A stretch of 10,423 nucleotides of DNA, taken from the NCBI GenBank assembly GCA_030267965.1, contig BRYA01000323.1, forward strand, positions 47,648-58,070, given 5' to 3'. The stretch comes from Triparma columacea. Lineage: Eukaryota > Sar > Bolidophyceae > Parmales > Triparmaceae. Shown piece after piece: positions 1 through 8,000 of this stretch; position 1 is the stretch's first letter, and every line of letters starts with the position of its first letter. The position numbers were made by a program, and so were the translations under genes. Under the pieces are notes generated by a model. That model had not been told where the DNA came from. It did not search any database and saw nothing but the letters and a program-made list of their open reading frames with translations.

Positions 1-1
1 C

Positions 2-529
2 CCCCCCCCCTCCCCCCCCCCCCTCCCCAACCAAGCACTGGCTCGATTGGAAGGTCGTCGTGAGTTGTCTCCAGGAGTATCATTTTCCTCCGAGCTCCCC
101 TCAACCTCCTCTCCCCACCGTTCCCTTTCCCCACACGCTCCTTCCACCGGTTCCATCAACGGTACAGGAGGAGGTGTTGAGGATACGGGTGAGGAGGGAT
201 CGGTTACTAGGGACTCTATTAAGGGTTTGTTCCCTAAGACGGTAGACACGGAGGAGCTGAGCTGGTTCCCAACGCTTGCGGGGGTTTACTGGGATAAGAA
301 CAAGGATAGGATGGTACTGGACTCGGACGTGCATAGAGGGATTGTTGTAGATGGAACTGTTGGTGTTGCTGCGGTAGCGGAAAGGTATGGTGAAATGGAA
401 GATGAAAGGATGGAGGAAAGGGAGAAGGGGGGACATCTGACTAGAAGATGCCTGGAAAGCATGAAGATTGATGGGAAGGTTGAGAGGAAGATTTTTAGAA
501 CTCTATGTGAAGCACTCGATGTTAAATAA
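2..529 (+). CDS. 3' end of an unrecognised gene (5' partial)
   Basis: The frame is open from the left edge to a TAA at 527-529 and has no ATG until 311 (47 is a TTG), so the gene most likely begins outside the window. The first codons come from the poly-C tract and would read as a proline-rich stretch. A Ser/Pro/Thr-rich linker follows, then an ordered-looking part with LSWFPTLAGVYWDKNKDRM. The C-terminal third is charged and probably helical, rich in Glu, Arg and Lys, and ends in CEALDVK. I recognise no family, signal peptide or membrane segment. An AATAAA at 525-530 overlaps the stop and fits a 3' end here. Shorter frames on the opposite strand (101-436, 286-546) look less protein-like. Coding is likely but not certain. 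Confidence 0.5.
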   Translation, partial: PPPSPPPLPNQALARLEGRRELSPGVSFSSELPSTSSPHRSLSPHAPSTGSINGTGGGVEDTGEEGSVTRDSIKGLFPKTVDTEELSWFPTLAGVYWDKNKDRMVLDSDVHRGIVVDGTVGVAAVAERYGEMEDERMEEREKGGHLTRRCLESMKIDGKVERKIFRTLCEALDVK

Positions 530-935
530 AAAAGGAGAGAGAACAATCTTCAAGTAAATCTGGTTCTTTTTTGGGCCACCTTGGGCCGCTGTGGCCTATT
601 TTTTTCGGAGAACCTTCAAGGACTTGGGCAACAAGACGTGTGCTGAGAAGGTAGGTTGTTGGTGAGGATGACTGGAAGAATATATGCGTTCGAGGGACGA
701 TGTAGGCGTAAATTAACAGAAACTGACCACAAAAAACCCTGAGGAAAGAATAAGCGATCGAACCTGTTTTATGTGTGTGTTGGATTCTAAGAAGGGGCCT
801 GAATACCGGCTTAAATGATCGAGTGCAACATCTATCTCAAACATGAGACGAGACCGGCAGTATTCTCACTCTCACTAAATGTACGTATGCCCCAACAGAT
901 TCTAAATCCCTCGCGTGAGTTGAGCAAACTGCCAC
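530..935. other. Intergenic stretch with no supportable gene
   Basis: No long frame exists here on either strand. It holds a GGCCAC/GTGGCC inverted repeat (574-579 and 591-596) followed by a T run, and otherwise ordinary mixed sequence. It should contain the 3' flank of the upstream gene and, if the spliced model below is right, the promoter of the downstream gene. I see no clear TATA box, tRNA or repeat. Confidence 0.5.
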
Positions 936-1110
936 ATGGACACAGACAGTGAATCCCGAGGAGGGAGAAAAGAGCGTGTGGAGGAGACTCATAAACTTCA
1001 GGTCGAAGCTCCGGTGTCCGATAACCTTCATTCAGGACCCGATCTAGGCCATGGGAGGCAAGTGACTCCATCTTCATCAATCGAAAGACCTCATGGGGAC
1101 GCTGGACAAG
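936..1110 (+). CDS. Candidate first coding exon of the START/membrane-protein gene
   Basis: An ATG at 936 (context GCCACATGG, in-frame stop TGA just upstream at 921) opens a hydrophilic 58-codon frame. It ends exactly before a good donor, AAG|GTGAGA, at 1111, leaving phase 1 (one spare base). The first mini-exon at 1244 begins with AC, completing a GAC codon and continuing open. The last residues, PHGDAGQ, resemble the end of the mini-exon peptide, GHEDAGR. The peptide has many Ser, Glu and Arg residues and no recognisable domain. If spliced, the intron is 1111-1243 (133 nt), with a branch-like TGACTTAC and a CCGCAG acceptor. The frame without splicing would end at 1154. This is a model from splice signals and phase only, with no transcript evidence. 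Confidence 0.33.
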
Positions 1111-1243
1111 GTGAGAGAGTCGTGTCAGGGAATTGTAGGAGTGGGAACCCTTGATATTCTAAAGGGTAAAAGAACGACATGTCGGATCACGCGTGAAATC
1201 TTTTCATTTTGACTTACAAACAACATAATCGACATTACCGCAG

Positions 1244-1276
1244 ACTCTGAAAATGGTCACGAAGACGCCGGAAGAG
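1244..1276 (+). other. Candidate mini-exon 1 (33 nt)
   Basis: It is bounded by CCGCAG at 1243 and GTGAGT at 1277. The branch-like TGACTTAC puts its A at 1216, 27 nt before the acceptor G. In phase 1 it adds D-SENGHEDAGR; in phase 0 it reads TLKMVTKTPEE. Phase 1 agrees with the open frame of the candidate upstream exon. Confidence 0.45.
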
Positions 1277-1482
1277 GTGAGTTTTGCGTTGTGAGGCGGA
1301 AAAGAAAAACACATATTAATACTCTAGGGGAGTTCGGGAGAGTCGCGGGAGGAAGCGTTGAAACTTTGTATTTTTTTCTCATCGCCTGCGTGTGGAACGC
1401 GTGGAGCTGTGTGGAGTGCCATGCCGTCGGCATCGAGCTTGACGGGCGGTGGCCGCGGCCGCGGAACACAAGCTCGCGCCGG

Positions 1483-1722
1483 TCTGCGGCGACCGCATGG
1501 GAACTGTCTCTGGCGACCGTGTGGGTTCCATCTGCGGTGACCGCATGGGGCGCTTCTGCGGCGACCGCATGGGTTCCGTCTCCGGCAACCGCGTGGGTTC
1601 TGTCTATGGCAACCGCATGGGGCGCTTCTGCGGCGACCACATGGGGCGCTTCTGCGGCGACCGCATGGGGCGCTTCTGCGGTGACCGCATGGGTTCCATC
1701 TCCAGCGACTGCGTGGGGCGCT
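1483..1722 (+). repeat. 24-bp minisatellite, 10 units
   Basis: It consists of ten exact-length 24-bp units of the form TCTGCGGCGACCGCATGG plus six variable bases. Units with GCATGG and units with GCGTGG or GTGTGG partly alternate, suggesting growth by 48-bp pairs. It lies inside the intron between mini-exons 1 and 2. Confidence 0.93.
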
Positions 1723-1802
1723 TGATATGCTACACAGAAACGAGGAGCACGCGTTAAAATCTTTTTATGTTGACTAACACCCCATAATCGCCATTACCGC
1801 AG

Positions 1803-1835
1803 ACTTTGAAAATGTTCACGAGGACGCCGGACGAG
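1803..1835 (+). other. Candidate mini-exon 2 (33 nt)
   Basis: It is bounded by CCGCAG at 1802 and GTGAGT at 1836. The branch site TGACTAAC lies at 1771-1778, with its A at 1777, 25 nt from the acceptor. In phase 1 it reads D-FENVHEDAGR, the most divergent of the five with two replacements against the consensus. The intron before it is 526 nt long, the longest, because it holds ten minisatellite units. Confidence 0.45.
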
Positions 1836-2037
1836 GTGAGTTGTGCATTGAGAGGCGGGGAAAAAAAATGCATTTGAATACTCTGGGGAGAGCTGGAGAG
1901 TCGCGGGAGGAAGCGTTGAAACTTTGTATTTTTTCTCACCGCCTGCGTGTGGTACGTGCGGAGCCGTTCGCGGATGGCCTGGCTGTCGGTGTTGAGCTTG
2001 ACGGGTTGTGGCCACGGCGCATGTGCGTGCGTGCCGG

Positions 2038-2182
2038 TCTGCGGCGACTGTATGGGAACCGTCTGCAGCGACCACATGGGGACCGTCTCTGGCGACAGCA
2101 CGTGCGCTGGTCTGCAGCGACCGCACGGGATCTGTCTCCAGCGACCGCTTGTTTTCCTTCTGCGGCGACCGCATGGGGCGCT
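2038..2182 (+). repeat. 24-bp minisatellite, 6 units
   Basis: It has the same 24-bp family as at 1483. There are six units, one of 25 bp, more degenerate than in copy 1. It lies inside the intron between mini-exons 2 and 3. Confidence 0.9.
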
Positions 2183-2266
2183 GGATATGCTAACCATGGA
2201 ATCGAGGGGCACGCATGGAAATCTCTTCTTTTTGACTAACAAACACCATAATCCCCATTACCGCAG

Positions 2267-2299
2267 ACTCTGAAAATGGTCATGAGGACACCGGAAGAG
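2267..2299 (+). other. Candidate mini-exon 3 (33 nt)
   Basis: It is bounded by CCGCAG at 2266 and GTGAGT at 2300. The TGACTAAC branch A at 2239 lies 27 nt before the acceptor. The phase 1 peptide is D-SENGHEDTGR. The preceding intron is 431 nt. Confidence 0.45.
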
Positions 2300-2503
2300 G
2301 TGAGTTGTGCGTTGAGAGGCGGAAAAGAAAACCGCAGTTTAATACTCTAGGGGAGGGCGGGAGAGTTGCGAGAGGAAGTGTTAAAACTTTGTAGTTTTTG
2401 TTCACCGCCTGGGTGCGGAACGCGCGGAGCTGTTTGTGGAGGTCCTGGCTGTCGGCGTCGAGCTTGACAGGTTTTTGCAGCGGCGCATGTGCGCGCGCTC
2501 CGG

Positions 2504-2671
2504 TCTGCGGCGACCGCATGGGATTCGTCTCCGGCGACCGTGTGGGTTCCGTCTGCGGTGACTGCACGGGATCCGTCTCCGGCGACCGCGTGGGTTCTGT
2601 TTGCGGTGACCGCATGGGGCGCTTCTGCGGCGACCGCATGGTTTCCGTCTCTAGTGACCGCGTGGGGCGCT
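2504..2671 (+). repeat. 24-bp minisatellite, 7 units
   Basis: Seven 24-bp units of the same family show regular alternation of TCTGCGG and TCTCCGG starts, a 48-bp higher-order pattern. It lies inside the intron between mini-exons 3 and 4. Confidence 0.92.
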
Positions 2672-2753
2672 TGATATGCTACACAGAAACGAGGAGCACG
2701 CGTGGAAATCTTTTTATGTTGACTAACAAATGCAATAATCGCCATTACCGCAG

Positions 2754-2786
2754 ACTCTGAAAATGGTCATGAGGACGCCAGAAGAG
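2754..2786 (+). other. Candidate mini-exon 4 (33 nt)
   Basis: It is bounded by CCGCAG at 2753 and GTGAGT at 2787. The TGACTAAC branch A at 2726 lies 27 nt before the acceptor. The phase 1 peptide is D-SENGHEDARR. The preceding intron is 454 nt. Confidence 0.45.
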
Positions 2787-2995
2787 GTGAGTTGTGAGTT
2801 GAGAGGCAGAGAAGAAAAAAACGCATTTTAATACTCTAGGGGAGAGCGGGAGAGTCGCAGGAGGAAGCGTTGAAACTTTGTAGTTTTTTTCTCATCGCCT
2901 GCGTGCGGAACGCATGGAGCTGTGTGGAGTGCCTTGCCATCGGCGTCAAGCTTGACGGGTGGTGGCCGCGGCCGCGGCACACGCGCGCGCGCCAG

Positions 2996-3158
2996 TCTGT
3001 GGCGACCACATGGGATCAATCTCCAGCGACCGCGTGGGTTCCTTCTGCGGCGACCGCATGGGGCGCTTCTAATTGACCGCATGGGGCGCTTCTAATTGAC
3101 CGCATGGGTTTCGTCTGCGGTGATTGTGTGGGGCGCTTTGGCGACCGCATGGGGCGCT
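2996..3158 (+). repeat. 24-bp minisatellite, 7 units with short variants
   Basis: There are seven units of the same family. Two adjacent units are 23 bp and share TCTAATTGACC, and the last is 21 bp. The two short units sit next to each other, so one is probably a direct copy of the other. It lies inside the intron between mini-exons 4 and 5. Confidence 0.9.
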
Positions 3159-3240
3159 TGATATGCTACGCGGAAACAAGGAGCACGCGTTGATATCTCT
3201 TCATGTTGACTAACAAACACCATAATCCCCATTACCGCAG

Positions 3241-3273
3241 ACTCTGAAAGTGGTCACAAAGATGCCGGAAGAG
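3241..3273 (+). other. Candidate mini-exon 5 (33 nt)
   Basis: It is bounded by CCGCAG at 3240 and GTGAGT at 3274. The TGACTAAC branch A at 3213 lies 27 nt before the acceptor. The phase 1 peptide is D-SESGHKDAGR. The preceding intron is 454 nt. The next acceptor would be TAG at 3512-3514 or CAG at 3605-3607; both put the message in the same frame as the START-domain coding region. Confidence 0.45.
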
Positions 3274-3475
3274 GTGAGTTGTGCGTTGAGAGCCCGAAAA
3301 GAAAAATACATTTAATACTCATGGGAGAGCGGGAGAGTCGTGGGAGCGCGTTGAAACTTTGTATTTTTGCTCACCGCCTGCGTTGCGGAATGTGCGGAGC
3401 CGTTTGCAGAATGCCTGGCCCTCGGCATCAAGCTTGACAGGCGGTGGCCGCGGCCCATGCGTGGACCGTGGGGTT

Positions 3476-3621
3476 GGTTGACTGTACTGGAGTCAATCGC
3501 CGTATATTAAGTAGCGAGAACTGTTCTTGCCCCTCATCATTTCGCCGTGACCGATGCCGTTTCAAAAAACACCTCACTTATCCCCAAACTACCCTTCCAC
3601 CTTTCAGCCTTCCCCCCCCTC
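3476..3621 (+). promoter_or_regulatory. Two candidate acceptors or, alternatively, the promoter and 5' UTR of the START gene
   Basis: Two acceptors are possible: GTAG ending at 3514, in a region that keeps TTGACT and AATCGCC of the repeat units, and ACCTTTCAG ending at 3607, preceded by a pyrimidine-rich run. They are 93 nt apart, so both give the same frame, which is the frame of the START-domain coding region. The alternative is that this is the promoter and leader of a gene starting at 3622: a TATATTAA lies at 3503-3510, about 115 bp before that ATG. The sequence alone does not decide. Confidence 0.4.
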
Positions 3622-4980
3622 ATGAGCATGAAAGTTAGCCCCAAGCAGGAGGACGAGCAAGTCATCGCCGTAAACGACGACGAGAGGGGCCTCACTGAAC
3701 AAGAAAAAAATCCCGACGTCGAAAGCGAAGTAAACGAGGAGATTGTTGGTGCTCTTGACGATATTATTGAGTTGATCAATGACAATGACATGGAGAAGGG
3801 ACGCGTTACTCGAGTCAACTCTCCTCGCGACGAGCTTGACGACGCCAAAAATCTGGAGGAAAAAATAGCCGAGGGGATCCAACTGTCCCCAGTCAGTGTC
3901 GGTGACACCAAACAGACTGATGAGGAGATTGACCAAGCCGCGCTGGAGGCTCTTGCCAATATTATTAGGGATGAGCCACAGGATTATAGCGAAGAGGAGG
4001 AAGCATTGGTGAGGGACGGCAAGGAGTTCTATAGGAAGTGCATGGCAAGCAAGAAATTCAAGAATGTGAAGAGTCCAGATCCTAGGGTTAAAATGAAGTT
4101 AATTCATCTTGAAGGGGAATCCCAAGCCATAGGGATGTGTGAAGCTGTCATCGATACTTCAATTGCGGAGTGTGTAGCATACGAGTTCATTAAGGATTCG
4201 AGGGAGAAGAAGGCCAAGCTTGGGAACAAATACGAGGCTATTGAAACAAAGAAGCTGAACAATCACTCACAGCTGTGCTTACAAAGGAGAAATCTTGGGG
4301 TACGAGGATTATCTGATAGGGAGTGGAGGAGAATTGGTATGTGGAAGTTTGAGGAGAGAAGAAAGAAGTGTTGGACAGTGTCCAAGGACACTGACATGCT
4401 CAACGAAGACTTTCCTTTGAGCTCAGGAACCCAGCGTGCATCAGCTAGAACTACCTTTATCTCTGGAACTGTTCTTGCATCGGCAACAACTACCTGGATG
4501 TTTGAGGCACTCACAACCACTGGTGGCATTCCCCAGACTAAAGTCACATTTGCTTCAAAGGTGGACATCAAGGGCTCTGTGCCTAGTTTTATCATGAATC
4601 GTTTGTCAACCGGGTATGCAAGCAACATGATTGAATTGCGGAAGAAGTTTCACCAGAGTGACGACAAGATTGACAGGGCTGCGCTGGAATACCTTGCAAA
4701 TATCATCAAGAATGAACCTCAAGATTATACCAAGGAGGAGGAGGAGGCCATTGGGAAGGGAAAGAACTTCTATGAGAAATGTAAGAAGGGAGAGAAGTTT
4801 GACGATTTGAAGAGTCCTGATGGGAGGGTCAAGATGAAGCTAGTTCATGTTGATGGGGCAAGCAGTGGGACTGGTTATGCGACTACTGTGGTAGATGCGA
4901 GTGTGGAGGAGTGTGCTGCCTATGCGTTCTATTTAGATTCAAGAGATTTCCGTAAAACTTCAAAGGAGCAAGGGATCTGA
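3622..4980 (+). CDS. START-domain part of a large lipid-binding membrane protein (first half before the frame change)
   Basis: The first in-frame ATG is at 3622; the frame is open back to 3511 without another ATG. It encodes an acidic, probably disordered N-terminus (residues 1-99), then two tandem modules offset by exactly 247 residues. Each begins with a helical leader (AALEALANIIRDEPQDY near 103, AALEYLANIIKNEPQDY near 350) and continues into a START-like lipid-binding fold (KSPDPRVKMKL near 150, KSPDGRVKMKL near 397; the C-terminal helix IELRKKF ends the first near 347). START domains bind a lipid or sterol in a hydrophobic cavity; the ligand here is unknown. The second START domain stops early at a TGA at 4978-4980, and its missing half lies in the next frame starting at 5078. 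It is intronless. START assignment is by pattern recognition and fairly confident; the gene is almost surely continuous with the one below. Confidence 0.8.
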   Translation: MSMKVSPKQEDEQVIAVNDDERGLTEQEKNPDVESEVNEEIVGALDDIIELINDNDMEKGRVTRVNSPRDELDDAKNLEEKIAEGIQLSPVSVGDTKQTDEEIDQAALEALANIIRDEPQDYSEEEEALVRDGKEFYRKCMASKKFKNVKSPDPRVKMKLIHLEGESQAIGMCEAVIDTSIAECVAYEFIKDSREKKAKLGNKYEAIETKKLNNHSQLCLQRRNLGVRGLSDREWRRIGMWKFEERRKKCWTVSKDTDMLNEDFPLSSGTQRASARTTFISGTVLASATTTWMFEALTTTGGIPQTKVTFASKVDIKGSVPSFIMNRLSTGYASNMIELRKKFHQSDDKIDRAALEYLANIIKNEPQDYTKEEEEAIGKGKNFYEKCKKGEKFDDLKSPDGRVKMKLVHVDGASSGTGYATTVVDASVEECAAYAFYLDSRDFRKTSKEQGI

Positions 4981-4981
4981 G
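4937..4981 (+). other. One-base frame change inside the second START domain
   Basis: The upstream frame is open to the TGA at 4978; the downstream frame opens at 4937 after a TAG at 4934. Aligned with the first START domain, the 35 residues from the DSR motif to RNL match with no gap if one base is skipped around AAGGGATCTGAG. Either one G of the GGG run is extra, or the ribosome skips the T of ATC-TGA-G. GT-AG pairs do not help: the obvious 30-nt one (4952-4981) keeps the wrong frame. The options are sequencing error, a real inactivating mutation, or +1 programmed frameshifting. Confidence 0.85.
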
Positions 4982-5077
4982 TATCACGTCAAAAAGGTCA
5001 ATGGCCACACCCTCTATTACATCACAACAAGAAATCTTGGTCTCCCTGGTTTTTCTCCACGTGATGGAAGGAGTAAA

Positions 5078-8000
5078 ATGACTTGGTTCAAGCAAGAGGA
5101 CGGCAAAGTGATCATTGATGTCGCAGACACAGACGAACTTCAGGTAGACTTTCCAGTGAAGGCAGGAAATATTTTAGTAAAGATTCACACAGTATGGGTA
5201 TTTGAGCCACTTGATCCTATTGGAGGTGTGCCACAAACATCAGCGACCTTCATAACAAAGGTAGATCTTGGTGGTGTTTTCTTCTCCTCCATTGTGAACA
5301 AGCTTGCACCAAGGTTTCTTGCACAAGTCTCAGACTTGCGAAAGAAGTTTGACAAGAGAAAAGAGATTGAGACCTTCAAGAGACAGCAGATCATTGCAAA
5401 GTTTGAGGAGATTGCAATTGAGGGAGCACCAGGGATTGAAAGTCACTTTGACGAGATTGAGGGAGCTCAAGAGATGAGGTTGACTGGGTTGACTGGACAG
5501 ACATTGATAAAGGCAGAGAAGGGAATGGGATGGGGGAAGACTTCAATATCTGTGAGAGCATCCCACAAGGAAGTTGCAGCGTTCTTTTGGGACTTCAAAC
5601 GTGGAGTTGACTCCCAGCTTAAGCTTTATAGAGTCAACAACAAGATGCTTGTCATCACAGTCGAACATGAAGGGCATCTCACAGCTTTAAGGTTCTCAGA
5701 GGCTGGCCAGATGAAGACAGATGTAGAACTTATGACGAGACAAAGGGGTTTAGAAAAGGCTGCTAGCAAAAAGAGCGTAACTGAGCACCTTGGCATCGCA
5801 ATTGATGCTGCTTACTACTTTGATAACCTTCTGAAGAGCACAGAAGCAGAGGAACAGGACGGGAGGAGGTTTGGAGAGCAGCTGATGGAGAGAGTGAATA
5901 GAAGAAATGTTGGGGAAAGTAAGGTAGAGGTCGTAAGGGAATATATTGCTGCCAATAGGACACTGAGAGAGATTACAGAGCAGCATGGTTTCATGAGAAC
6001 TATGCTGTATGCTGTGGTTATGAACAAACTTAAAAGGAGAGCAACAAATGAGGGAGAAGATAATAGTGAGGAGGAAGCCAGGGGGTGGGAGATTGGGAGT
6101 GCAATGACAGCAGTCATGTTGACCACTTTGACTGCTGCTCATGCTGTAGATGAGTGGGCACATCAATTCACTGAAGTGCAAGAAGTTATGAATGAACAAG
6201 TGTGGTTAAGGCCCATGCTTGAGGAGATTGTTATGAAACTATTCGTGAAGTCTAAGTTAGGCTTGAAGGCAAGGGTGACTGTTGGTGCAGCCACAAGCAT
6301 GCTTGATTTGGTGACTGATGTGTACGTGACTTACATGTTTTGGGATGATAAGAATTATGAGTACTTCAAGGCTTCTTTGGCAAGTTTGATGGTTTCAATT
6401 GGGATACAAATGTTTACTGTTTGGGGACAGAACAGGAAGTTGGGGATGTTAAGGGTGGTTAGGGAATGGTTTCCTATTTTGATTGGCTTTAAGCCTGCTG
6501 TTGATGCTTACAAGGTTGCAACGGGAGAAAAACAAGAGGCTGGACAAGCTTTTGATACTCTGACAGAGATGACTTACATGAAAGGGATAGAGATGTTTGC
6601 TGAGGCCATACCTGGAGTGATCATCCAACTTATGGCAATTGCAACAAGTACAGAAGACGTTGCAGATGCAGCATGGGTCTCACTTTCAGTTTCAGCATTG
6701 ACGACAGGCTTTTCATCTGCAACTATCAGTTATGACTGGGACACTGACCCAGTGAAGAGAGAACAAGTGCCTGACTTCTATGGGTATGTGCCTGCAAATC
6801 CCACCAAAAGATCTATAATATTTGTTACAATGATGTTCTTTAGCGCATGTATGCTTGTGATAAGGTGCATGACAATAGTTGTGTTAGGGCTTCTTGGTGG
6901 TAGATGGGTCTCTCTCTATGTTGGGGCTGACCTTGGTCTATACTTGTTTGTGAAGGTCTTGAGAGAAGATTTTTGGTATTGGATGCCTCTTGGTGGCAAT
7001 GCAGAAATAGTGAATAGTATTGTCTGCAGAGTGTTGGTGAAAGTGGTGGGCGACTTCACTTCAATTGTGCAGTTTAGGCATCCTAATGAGGTTGGAGCGA
7101 TGTATTGGATGTTTGGATTTGTGTTGACGATGGGAAGTCTTCCAATAGCTATATTAGTAGCTGAAAGGGGAGACGTTGCAGATGCGGGCCTTAAACTGGC
7201 ATGGAGAGTAGTTGGAATATTTATACCATGTGCAGTTGTGTTGTTTGCTGTATTTTTCTTTAACATTGAGAAAAAATATTGGGGCACCTTTTACAGCTTG
7301 CAAAGAGGTAAGGACTTAACAGTAAAGAATTTCAAAGAGGGAACTGATGATGTAAAAGCAAAGTACACTTTTAAGTACTCAAAGCACCATTGGAAGGCAA
7401 ATGAAGAGGAAGTGAAAGCTTGGGTGGAGGCAAATTGGGATAGATGGGTGGAGGAGAAGCCAAAATGGTTTGATGAAGTTATGAGAGCAAGAGTGCCAGT
7501 TGAATACATTCCAGGAGCAGGAGATGCTAGAAGGCGAGAGAGTGTTAGGAGAGCAAGTGTTGATGCTGAAGCTGAGGGTGGTCTAGCAGGTACTTTGAGA
7601 GCAAGTATTAGGAGAGCAAGTGTTGGCTTGGACAATGGAGGCGCATTGGTTCCTTCACATGCTGTGAATGATACTACACAAGACTATACAGATTTAGATC
7701 CTAAACAAAAAGGGCAATTGTTGGGTGAGCAACTGTTGGTTGCATTAAGTTTTAGGAAGAAGGGAATGACAAAGGAGGAAGCTGTCAGGTCATTTGTAGG
7801 GTCAAACTATGTTCTCAGACAGGCGTCAGAAAAGTACGTGTTTGTCACACCAATGCTTGGCGCTATATTCAAGAATAAGCTGTGCAAGTTGAGGAAGGTA
7901 GATGGTAAAGCTGCAGAACTGGGAGAGAAGGAAGGAAGGGAGATTGGAGAGTCTCTAGCAAGGAGTTTGGCAATCAATACTCAGCCAGTTGCTGCTGTAG

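Larger units (their letters stand above)
1151..3514 (+). repeat. Tandem array of five intron/mini-exon units
   Basis: The same sequence block recurs five times in direct orientation. The landmark CATTACCGCAG starts at 1233, 1792, 2256, 2743 and 3230, giving spacings of 559, 464, 487 and 487 bp. Each unit has, in order: branch site TGACTAAC (TGACTTAC in copy 1); CATTACCGCAG; a 33-nt exon-like block; GTGAGT; about 160-200 bp of conserved sequence including GTTGAAACTTTG and AGCTTGACGGG; a 24-bp minisatellite; and a closing TTGATATGCTAC block. Copy 5 lacks the minisatellite and closing block. After it, 3476-3514 keeps traces of the next branch/acceptor region (TTGACT, AATCGCC). Long frames in this array (for example 1291-1725 plus strand, 1257-1640 minus strand) arise because 24 is a multiple of three; I do not call them genes. 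Confidence 0.9.

Noticed and set aside
47..49. TTG at 47 as the start of the first gene
   Set aside because: There is no ATG here and the frame stays open to the window edge, so the gene more likely starts outside.
574..607. Bacterial-style terminator: GGCCAC/GTGGCC stem followed by T run
   Set aside because: The stem is only six base pairs with an 11-nt loop, and the rest of the window is eukaryotic, so rho-independent termination is not expected.
936..1154. A complete 72-codon gene at 936-1154
   Set aside because: The frame passes through a good GTGAGA donor at 1111 and the residues after it are unremarkable. An exon ending at 1110 fits better, though this remains unproved.
1257..3082. 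Long frames of 60-144 codons on both strands in the repeat array (for example 1291-1725 plus strand, 1257-1640 and 2347-2745 minus strand)
   Set aside because: They are by-products of a 24-bp repeat, which keeps any stop-free frame open. Several overlap in different frames, they differ from unit to unit, and they run across the splice-like blocks.
1483..3158. CRISPR-like periodicity
   Set aside because: Repeats are contiguous 24-bp units with no unique spacers, no leader and no cas genes, in a eukaryotic context.
3547..3621. GTG at 3547 as the start of the START gene
   Set aside because: Nuclear genes rarely start at GTG. The first ATG in frame is 3622; the open stretch before it is better explained as leader or as part of an upstream-spliced exon.
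3537..3959. Minus-strand frames opposite the START and membrane coding regions (for example 3537-3959, 5750-6199, 6916-7287, 8767-9138)
   Set aside because: They are antisense shadows of a strong coding region. The pair at 6916 and 8767 recur only because the coding region is duplicated.
4952..4981. A 30-nt GT-AG intron that would remove the TGA at 4978
   Set aside because: Its length is a multiple of three, so it stays in the upstream frame and does not join the downstream coding frame. It would also delete residues that align with the first START domain.
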